18,251 bases of DNA, from assembly GCA_021798635.1 (NCBI GenBank), contig JAJZGH010000076.1, forward strand, positions 1 through 18,251, given 5' to 3'. Numbering within the stretch: position 1 is the stretch's first letter; each line of letters opens with the position of its first letter. The notes under the pieces were generated by a model. It was not told where the DNA came from and did no database searches. It was given only the letters and a program-made list of their open reading frames with translations. The stretch comes from Planctomycetota bacterium (GTDB lineage Bacteria; Planctomycetota; Phycisphaerae; WQYP01). This document shows positions 8,089 through 15,600 of the stretch, piece by piece. The position numbers and the translations under genes were made by a program.

Positions 8089-9834
8089 TTAATCGCGAAA
8101 TAGATCGGGCAATACTTTCCGCGTTTCATCACGTAGAAAATTCAGAATCTGTTGGGGCGTTTCAAAACTCAACACCCGCCGGGCGACTCTTTGTGCATCG
8201 CATGAATCGATGCTGCGGATGACCTGTTTAATTTGCGGGATATTGTGGGGCGTAATGGAAAAGTTGCGCAGCCCCAGGCCTACCAGCAGCAGCGTAAACT
8301 CCGGATCACCGCCCATTTCACCGCACAGGCTCACCGTTGTTTCGGCGCGTTTAGCGGCCCGCATGACATTCTGAATCAGCTTGATCACCGCAGGGTGGGC
8401 TGCGGTAAATAAGGAAGCCACACGCTGATTCCCCCGGTCCACGGCCAATGTGTACTGAATCAGATCATTGCTGCCGATGGAAAGAAAATCCGACTCATCA
8501 ACATAACTATGTGGTAACAGCGCCGCGGAGGGCACCTCCACCATCATTCCCACGCGGATATAGCGGTTGTATGCGATGTTATGCTCATCCAGATCGTCCA
8601 TGACTTCATTAAGTACAAATCTGGCCTGTCGCAGTTCGCGCGGGGTTGAAATCATGGGGAACATCACGCTGACATCGCCCAGGACGCTGGCGCGGAGGAT
8701 GGCACGCAGCTGCGTTTTGAACATTTCAATATTTTGCAGGCACAGGCGGATGGAACGGCATCCCAGAAACGGATTGGCTTCCGGGGCCTGATCAAGGAAG
8801 GGCGAATATTTATCCGCACCCAGGTCCAACGTGCGGATAATAATGGGGCGACCGCCTAATCGCCGAATCGTTTCCGCATACGCCGCGTAATGATCGTCCT
8901 CCGTGGGTTCGCGTTCCGCCGAAAGATATAAAAATTCAGTGCGGTACAAACCGATCCCCACAGCTCCCTTTTCCAGGGCGTTCTCGACCTCATGGGGAAA
9001 TTCAATATTTCCCATGAGTTTGATTTCTACGCCGTCCAAGGTTTTGGCGGGCAGATTGCGGATGCCTTCGAGCTTGGTTTCATAGCTCTGGACCCGCAGT
9101 TCGTATTTTTTATGCTCGGTGATGGTGACTTCATCGGGATCAACAATCACGACCCCGCTGTATCCATTAACCACCAGCAAATCCCCGGAGACCGTTTCAT
9201 GGGTGATATTTTCCAGCCCTACCACCGCAGGAATTCCCATGGAATTGGCGATAATGGCGGTGTGGCTGGTCTGACCACCGGCTTCAATGGCAATTCCTTT
9301 GACGATCTTGCGATCCAGGGCGGCGGTTTGGGAAGGCGTTAAATCCTTGGCGACGATGATCACCGGCCCCTCGGCATCCGTCAGGCGGATGCGGTCACGG
9401 CCGGCCAATTTATGCAGCAGTCGTCGTTCAATGTCGTAGATGTCTTTAATACGTTCACGGAAGTACTTATCCGGATGTTCCAGGAAGTGTTTGCCGTATT
9501 CGCGTAGCGCCTTATGAACGGTATATTCCGCCGTGTAATGCTGCTCTTCAATACCGCCGATAAATGCTTTTAATAACTCGCGATCATTTAACAATCCCAG
9601 ATGAAAGTAGAAAATCGCGCCGGTTTCTTTGCCGAGGTTGCGGGTGGTGGTATCCCGTAATTCTCGTATGTCGTCGCTGCTTAAGCTGATGGCTGTTTGC
9701 AGACGTTGCTTTTCGGCCTCGATCTCGGTGACCTGGATTGATCTACGGCCAATGCGGATTTGATCTTCCGTCAGAAGAAATGCCGGGCATATCACCACGC
9801 CCGAGGACACACCGATACCTTTGATTATTTCCAT
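8089..9834 (-). CDS. ptsI: PTS enzyme I (phosphoenolpyruvate-protein phosphotransferase)
   Basis: The product is 581 aa, close to the usual length of about 575. Enzyme I takes phosphate from phosphoenolpyruvate and passes it to HPr. Residues 1-125 are the N-terminal helical domain (MEIIKGIGVSSGVVI start). The swivelling phosphohistidine domain carries GGQTSHTAIIANS with the active His191. The C-terminal PEP-binding barrel carries GIGLYRTEFLY, DFLSIGSNDLIQYTLAVDR and the active-site Cys504 in LCGEMGGDP. The open frame extends upstream to 9993, but those 53 residues look non-coding. MEII aligns with the normal enzyme I start, and GGTGA lies 8 bases before it. No HPr or EII gene is adjacent. The glycosyltransferase gene follows on the same strand. 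Catalytic residues are intact, so an active enzyme is expected, in transport or in a regulatory phosphorelay. Confidence 0.95.
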   Translation of the reverse strand: MEIIKGIGVSSGVVICPAFLLTEDQIRIGRRSIQVTEIEAEKQRLQTAISLSSDDIRELRDTTTRNLGKETGAIFYFHLGLLNDRELLKAFIGGIEEQHYTAEYTVHKALREYGKHFLEHPDKYFRERIKDIYDIERRLLHKLAGRDRIRLTDAEGPVIIVAKDLTPSQTAALDRKIVKGIAIEAGGQTSHTAIIANSMGIPAVVGLENITHETVSGDLLVVNGYSGVVIVDPDEVTITEHKKYELRVQSYETKLEGIRNLPAKTLDGVEIKLMGNIEFPHEVENALEKGAVGIGLYRTEFLYLSAEREPTEDDHYAAYAETIRRLGGRPIIIRTLDLGADKYSPFLDQAPEANPFLGCRSIRLCLQNIEMFKTQLRAILRASVLGDVSVMFPMISTPRELRQARFVLNEVMDDLDEHNIAYNRYIRVGMMVEVPSAALLPHSYVDESDFLSIGSNDLIQYTLAVDRGNQRVASLFTAAHPAVIKLIQNVMRAAKRAETTVSLCGEMGGDPEFTLLLVGLGLRNFSITPHNIPQIKQVIRSIDSCDAQRVARRVLSFETPQQILNFLRDETRKVLPDLFRD

Positions 9835-10009
9835 GATATGCTTCACCGGCTGCGAGGCCCGCCGCGCCGGTACATAGACATAACGGGCAGGGGGCGTCGG
9901 AGCTATGCAGCGTCGGTTAGAACGCTGAGAAGGCCGCCGCCCAAACGATTGGGCTTTCGCGGCTGAAAACTCTGCGAAGTAGAATAACGGCATTTGCGGA
10001 CTTTATCCA

Positions 10010-10040
10010 GTGAACGGAAAGTGAACGGACCGTAAGCGGA
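10010..10040. promoter_or_regulatory. Three direct repeats at 11-bp period, candidate regulator-binding array
   Basis: GTGAACGGA occurs at 10010-10018 and 10021-10029, and GTAAGCGGA at 10032-10040. Each copy is followed by two bases, giving an exact 11-bp step, about one helical turn. A weaker echo (TAAGCG at 10045-10050) follows out of phase. Same-face direct repeats at 11 bp are typical of OmpR/PhoB-type response regulator boxes. The array is 176 bp from the ptsI start and 327 bp from the tpsB start, so either unit could be controlled. Confidence 0.4.
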
Positions 10041-10093
10041 CCTATAAGCGTCTCCGGCAAAAATTCGAATCAGGGCATGAAAACTTTGAGCGG

Positions 10094-10124
10094 TTGTGCA
10101 TTTAGAATTGATTTGAATTATACT
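10094..10124 (+). promoter_or_regulatory. Possible sigma-70-like promoter for the tps operon
   Basis: TATACT at 10119-10124 is a good -10 hexamer. TTGTGC at 10094-10099 is a poor -35 with a 19-bp spacer. Transcription from here would give a 5' leader of roughly 235 nt before tpsB. A similar string, TTATACTGTATC, lies in the gap before the second GH2 gene (around 4950-4961). Weak evidence only. Confidence 0.25.
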
Positions 10125-10303
10125 GTGTCAACTGCGGCGTACTGCTGCGCTTAAGCAAGCCTCAAAAAGGCAATCGCGTTTTGACGGGTATGGGCAGGAA
10201 TCTGGGCTTGGCGCGTACTGTTGATCTGCACGATGAACTATTGGCAATACAATCGGATTGCAGGATTTAGAATTTAAAACTCGTTGGATAATGACTTGGT
10301 AAC

Positions 10304-10352
10304 CTGGGTGGGATGGCACAGGCGTAAACGCTGATCAGCCCTGCCAACCCAG
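10304..10352 (+). promoter_or_regulatory. Leader stem-loop just upstream of the tpsB ribosome binding site
   Basis: CTGGGT (10304-10309) pairs with ACCCAG (10347-10352). After one mismatch, GG pairs with CC inward. Inside lie CAGG (10319-10322) pairing with CCTG (10340-10343) and the 10-bp palindrome GCTGATCAGC (10330-10339). The base of the stem ends four bases before AAGGAG (10356-10361). It may be a translational control element or simply a folded leader. I compared it by eye with GEMM (c-di-GMP) riboswitch consensus elements and did not find their conserved strings. Confidence 0.35.
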
Positions 10353-10366
10353 CGCAAGGAGACTAC

Positions 10367-12553
10367 ATGAGAGACGCCATAAGCAATGCCTCGGATACGC
10401 ACACCGCCGCCGGTCTTGGTTCCAGCGGCGAGGGGAGCGTATTGGCGACAGGAAAGTGTTGCCGAAAACTCAAATGGCTTGCCGCGGCACTGGTTGTGAG
10501 TTCAAGCGCTCATGTATGTTGGGGCACCGGGAATGATTCCGTGGTGGGATTATTGGCCGCGACGCAACCCGCGGCGTCTAAGTCAGTGGCACCGGCAGGC
10601 TCAGAAAATAAGCCTGCCAGGAAATTAGTGGCGAGGACTTCAGCGAAGAAACCGGTTGTAAAAAAGCCCGTACATGCCCGGGCAACCGCACCACAGCCGT
10701 CGGCTGAATTACCGTTGGCAACACCCGCAGACGGCCCCGCCTATGATGTCAGCCAGTTCGCTCTGAATTATAAATATCCCAGGAAAATTATGCCGGCGAT
10801 CGCTTCGCTGATGAATAAGCCCCTGCATCTGGCGGCGTCGCGGGGCGGATATGTGGCAGCGGGGCACCTGATAGCGGGAAGTAACACGGTGCGGCCCGCG
10901 TATCCCGTCATAACGCTAACCCTGGCGCAAATCAACGCGGAACATCAAACGCACCACTTTTATTTGAGTGCGCTGGAAAGTATGGAACAGCAACTGGTTG
11001 CCTATGTAAATAAATCGGGAGTCATTGGCGTATTTGTTCAGGTGGCGGGAAAGGATTTCCGTGGTCAACGAGATTTGCGCCCGCGTGGCGATACCACGTT
11101 GCATCTGACGATTCACGAGGCCATCGTACAGGAAGTGCGGACCATCGCTTCAGGCCAGGGTTTTGGTGGTAAGCGGACGATTAACGACAGCCGCACTGAT
11201 TTCATCCGCGCCGGTTCACCCATTAAGTCCGCCTCCAAGCCGGCTACCGATGCGACAGCGGATGATATTCTTGAACGTCGATGGCTGGATAATTATGTGT
11301 TACGCCTGAATCAGCAGCCGGGGCGGCAGGTCAGCATCGCGCTTTCACCGGGCAGTGACCCGGATTCGGTGATCCTGGACTATCTGGTGCATGAAACCAA
11401 GCCGTGGCTGGCCTACGCCCAGATATCCAACACCGGCACTCCGCAAACCAGTTCACTGGTTGAACAATTCGGCTTTATTGATGATCAGTTAACCGGCCAT
11501 GACGATATTCTCAATGTCAATTACGACACCGCGAGCTTCAGTAAAGCGCAGGACATCAACGTGTCGTATCAATTTCCCATTTTCGGCATTGATCGTGTGC
11601 AGGGGCGGATATTCGGCGGTTATCAGCAGTACAACGCGTCGAATGTTGGCTTGGGTAATCTGAATTTTAATGGGCGTACGGCTTTCGGCGGCGGCGAACT
11701 GATTGTAAACCTGGCACAATTTAACAATCTGTTTGTTTATGGCGTGCTGGGCGCACAATATCAGCAGGTTACTGTGGACAATGTGAGTTTCCAGCAAAAT
11801 GGAAGTGCGGATTTCTTTCTGCCCTATGTTTCTTTACGATTGGATCGCACGGGTAATACATCGCACCAGACCGGAAACGTGACGGTGCTGGGGCAGTACA
11901 CCAATGCCTCACAACAAGCGTTGAATAATCTTGGCCGGCTGAATACCGATCCGACTTGGGCCATCGTACAGGCGACCGGCGAAGATTCGTTTTATCTGGA
12001 ACCGCTGTTGTTTCATAAAAGTTTTACCGAAGGCCGCAGCGTGCTGGCGGATCAGATCTTATTGCGTTTCAGTGGGCAATACGCCTTTGGCCAGCGGCTG
12101 ATTCCCCAGGAAGAATCAGTGATTGGCGGTTTGTATACGGTGCGCGGGTATCCGCAATCCATTGTCGCCGGTGACAGCGGCATTTACGGTACAGTTCAGT
12201 ACAATCTGCATATTCCGCGGCTGTTTGCGGTGAACCCGGATCCCAAAACTAAAATATTCGGGCATATCTTCCGACTTGCTCCCCAAACGCCTTATGGGCG
12301 GCCGGATTGGGATTTGGTATTAAGCGCGTTTGTTGACGGGGGCGAAGTGGCCCAAAGCCAAAAGCAATCCTACGAAGCCGGTGCCACGCTGATCAGCACC
12401 GGCATCGGTGCGAAAATAACGCTGTCCAAGAACTTCAGTGCCCTGGTGGATTGGGGCGTGGCGCTGAATCCGGTCAGCGCTGCCGCCACCGGGCAGGGTG
12501 GTGTTACAGTTGGTTCCAGCGCGGTGAATTTTGTGTTGTCGGTCAGCTATTAA
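10367..12553 (+). CDS. Two-partner secretion outer-membrane translocator (ShlB/FhaC/HecB family, TpsB)
   Basis: The product is 728 aa, with ATG 5 bases after AAGGAG (10356-10361). TpsB proteins recognise the TPS domain of their partner in the periplasm through POTRA domains and thread it through a 16-strand outer-membrane barrel. Residues 1-53 form a long N-region followed by a hydrophobic segment (LKWLAAALVVSSSAHV), an extended signal peptide. Residues about 64-125 are a Pro/Lys/Ala-rich linker. POTRA-like segments lie at about 178-265 and 305-345 (TTLHLTIHEAIVQEVRTI; ILDYLVHETKPW). The barrel starts near the FGFIDDQLTGHDD motif (368-380). VRGY at 592-595 is the conserved loop-6 motif that plugs the pore, and the protein ends in an aromatic residue (LSVSY). 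The partner exoprotein gene starts 73 bp downstream. Family and role are clear; the N-terminal half is more divergent than proteobacterial TpsB. Confidence 0.92.
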   Translation: MRDAISNASDTHTAAGLGSSGEGSVLATGKCCRKLKWLAAALVVSSSAHVCWGTGNDSVVGLLAATQPAASKSVAPAGSENKPARKLVARTSAKKPVVKKPVHARATAPQPSAELPLATPADGPAYDVSQFALNYKYPRKIMPAIASLMNKPLHLAASRGGYVAAGHLIAGSNTVRPAYPVITLTLAQINAEHQTHHFYLSALESMEQQLVAYVNKSGVIGVFVQVAGKDFRGQRDLRPRGDTTLHLTIHEAIVQEVRTIASGQGFGGKRTINDSRTDFIRAGSPIKSASKPATDATADDILERRWLDNYVLRLNQQPGRQVSIALSPGSDPDSVILDYLVHETKPWLAYAQISNTGTPQTSSLVEQFGFIDDQLTGHDDILNVNYDTASFSKAQDINVSYQFPIFGIDRVQGRIFGGYQQYNASNVGLGNLNFNGRTAFGGGELIVNLAQFNNLFVYGVLGAQYQQVTVDNVSFQQNGSADFFLPYVSLRLDRTGNTSHQTGNVTVLGQYTNASQQALNNLGRLNTDPTWAIVQATGEDSFYLEPLLFHKSFTEGRSVLADQILLRFSGQYAFGQRLIPQEESVIGGLYTVRGYPQSIVAGDSGIYGTVQYNLHIPRLFAVNPDPKTKIFGHIFRLAPQTPYGRPDWDLVLSAFVDGGEVAQSQKQSYEAGATLISTGIGAKITLSKNFSALVDWGVALNPVSAAATGQGGVTVGSSAVNFVLSVSY

Positions 12554-12626
12554 CGCACGGCTGCATTTTGGATTTTCACCCACGGCACCATGGAGAAAGT
12601 TTGAATTATTTTTGGAGAAGAGGTTT

Positions 12627-15600
12627 ATGTCAGGCAAGATGATTCAGAGTAAAAAACAGACCGACGCATCGGGTGTGCGCCGAACTTCTCATGCCGCAAC
12701 GCAGGGAGTTGCAGCTTTTTTGCGCAGCCGATCCGTGCGGCTATTAGCGGCTGCGGCTGCGATGGCGTTGCCGGTTGGCGCTGTGCACGCCGGCGGACCC
12801 ATCCAGGTGGCCAATGTGGCCTCAGGTGTCGCGGCCTTTGCACAGGCCGGCAATGTGACGACGATTACTGCGGCCAACAACACGATCATCAACTATCAGA
12901 AATTCGGCGTTCCACAAGGCCATACCGTTGATTTTATTCAGCCTTCCGCATCGGCACGGGTGCTTAATCGAATCATCGGTCCGACTCCCACCCAAATCGA
13001 CGGTACATTAAATGCCAACGGCGTGGTCTATTTTGTGAACCCCGCGGGTGTCATGTTTGGTGCCGGTGCGGTGATTAATGTGGGGCAACTGTACGCGGCA
13101 GCAGGCCACATGTCCGATGGGGATTTTCTGTCCGGGGTGAATTCATTTACGGATAACACCGGTTCGATCACCAATGCCGGCGTAATTAAAGCCGGGGATG
13201 TAACCTTTGCTGCGGGAAATATCAGCAACAACGGGACCATTCTGACGCCGGAGGGAATGGTGGTGATGGCTGCGGGGAAAGATGTTTACGTCAGCAAACT
13301 TGGCTCGCCATTTCTGGTGCAGGTGGCGGGGACATCTGCGGCAAAAGCCAGTGGCACACAGGTTAGCAACAGCGGCAACATTGACGCTGCCGGTGGGGAT
13401 GTCGCAATTCGCGCGGGTGATATGTATTCACTGGCGATCAACACCTCCGGCACAATTAAGGCAGCCAACATCAGCCTCCAGGCGGATGGAACCAGTTCGA
13501 CCTTGCTGGTATCGGGTAAAGTTGATGCCGCCAATCAGGGAACTGATTCTAGCGGCGGCACGATTACCGTTAATGGCGGCAGGATCGGCATCGGTGTATC
13601 AGCGGATGCAGCAGGGAATTATCACAATGCCTCCGCTACCCTAAGTGCCGGCGGTGCCAACGGCGGCGGGAAAATTCTCATCGGCGTAAAGCCGGATGCC
13701 GCATCGGCTACGGGTTATTCGGATTCCAGTACGTATGATTTTATTGGTGCAGAGGCCGTTCTTAATGCTTCATCCACGGGCAGAGGAAATGGCGGTCTGG
13801 TGGATACATCGGGACAGGTGCTGAACGTAAGCCGGGGAGCTGTCATTCGGGCGGCGGGGGCGGGCGGCGGGGAGGCGGGACAGTGGCTGCTGGATCCGGC
13901 AAGCGTAACAATTACAAGCTCTACATCGACCGCCACCGCCGGCTATTGGAACGCTGCAACGCCGCCCCACGGGACATTCGAGCCATTGGCCACAAGTTCC
14001 GGCGCGTATACCACCGCCGGTACGGCGGACACGGGCACGATTGATGCGGCGTTGCAGGCTGGTGACAATGTCACTATCAGCACCGCGAACGGTAGTACCA
14101 GTGGAACCGGTAATATTACCGTTTCCAGCGCCCTCTCTCCCATTATGACATCCAACGTAACGCTTACTCTCAACGCTGCAAATGGTATTGACATCGAAGC
14201 CGGCATTGCGCCGGCAAGCGGCAATGGTGCGCTGGCCGTGGCGCTTAATGCGGGCGGAAACTTAACCACCGGCTCTGGTGCCGGCAGCGCGATATATATC
14301 AATGGGGCGATCAATACCAACGGGGGAAATTTTTCCGCTACAGCCGCCGGCAGCACCAGCCTTCTTATTACGCTCAACCAAGCATTGACCGGGACCAACG
14401 CATTCTCCAACAATGGCGGCGCTGTAAGTATCACATCCAGCGGAGCGGTTAGCATTAAATCGACGGGTTCAATTAATGTCGGCGGCCTTACTTCCCATAC
14501 TCAAGGAGGCGGAAACGCCGGATCCATAACAATTTCCGGTGCAACGGGCGTGACCATTGACGGAAATCTGACCGCGGCGGGCGGTAACAGCGCTGCCAGC
14601 AGCAGCACGGGCGGCCCGGGCGGCGGTATTCTGGTGACATCCAGCGCGGGCGATATCAATTTGGGCACTGTTACGCTGGACACCGCGGGCGGGTACGACA
14701 GCGCCGTTTCAACGAGTGGCGGCGGTGGAGGCGGCGTCGGCATCGATGCCACGGGCGCGGGAGCAATAACACTTACGAATACGACAATTAACACATCGGC
14801 TACGAACGATGCGGGGGCCGGCGCCGTGGCCATCTATTCCGCCAGCAGGTTAATTACACTTACGGGTGTCACCATTGACGCCGGCGGAAACGTCCCAGTC
14901 GGGGAAACCGGTGGAAGCGGCGGAGCTATTGGGATAAGTACCACGGCCAATGTTATTTTCGGCGGCGTTAATACGTTCACTTCCACGGGAACAGGCTCCA
15001 GCGGGGGTGGGGGCGGCGGCATTAGTGGGACTGCGTCATCGCTGACGGCGGGCGGCGGTGCCGGTTCCGGCGGCGGTGGCAATGGGGGCGGCGCCAGTAC
15101 CAGCTTGTCACCGCCGAATTCCGCCAACGGTTCCAGCGGCACAGGCGGCGTATCGGGCGGCGGGTCGCCGGGGGTGGCGGGTGCGCTGACAATTACCGGA
15201 GGTGGCACCGTGACTGTGAACGGCCCACTCGATGGTGCCGTGGGTACATTGTCCGTTGCGACTGCTGCCGCGAATCTTAACGCGATGCTCACAGGACTGA
15301 CGGATTCCTCAATCAGTGGTTCCGGTATTTCGATTGTCACGATCGGCAGCTCAGGCAGTTACGTGGGCGATATTCAGGCTGGTATAGAACTGCTTCCCAG
15401 CGTCGGCGGTGGGATATTGAATTTAAATGCTGTGACCGTTCCGGAAGCGATCACTTTTGACCGCAGCTTAACCCTCAACGCTCCCACGACCGGAAGTGTG
15501 GAAGCAAACTCCTGGTCCTCCAACAACAGCGCAACAGTTACCTTAAGCGGCAATTTGAAGGCCAGTACCGCTTCGGGCTTTGTATTTAACGGCCCGGTAG

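Larger units (their letters stand above)
9835..10366. other. Divergent intergenic region, no gene seen
   Basis: This 532-bp gap separates ptsI (minus) from tpsB (plus). I see no credible coding sequence; short open frames here lack family features and ribosome sites. It should hold promoters for both units. Besides the features listed separately, there is a near-perfect 11-base direct repeat (GCGTACTGCTG at 10137-10147, GCGTACTGTTG at 10213-10223) and an inverted pair GCAAT/ATTGC near 10242-10262. Both are weak and could be chance. Confidence 0.6.

Noticed and set aside
9835..9993. 53-residue N-terminal extension of enzyme I
   Set aside because: Enzyme I proteins begin at the MEIIKGIGVSSG-like position. 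The extension is Arg/Pro/Ser-rich with no known role and no ribosome site seen at 9993.
10128..10319. 63-codon minus-strand open frame in the intergenic region
   Set aside because: It has no family resemblance and no clear ribosome site, and it overlaps the likely promoter and leader of tpsB.
10120..10366. Cyclic-di-GMP (GEMM) riboswitch ahead of the adhesin operon
   Set aside because: It would make sense for an adhesin, but the conserved GEMM strings and tetraloop-receptor layout were not found by eye.
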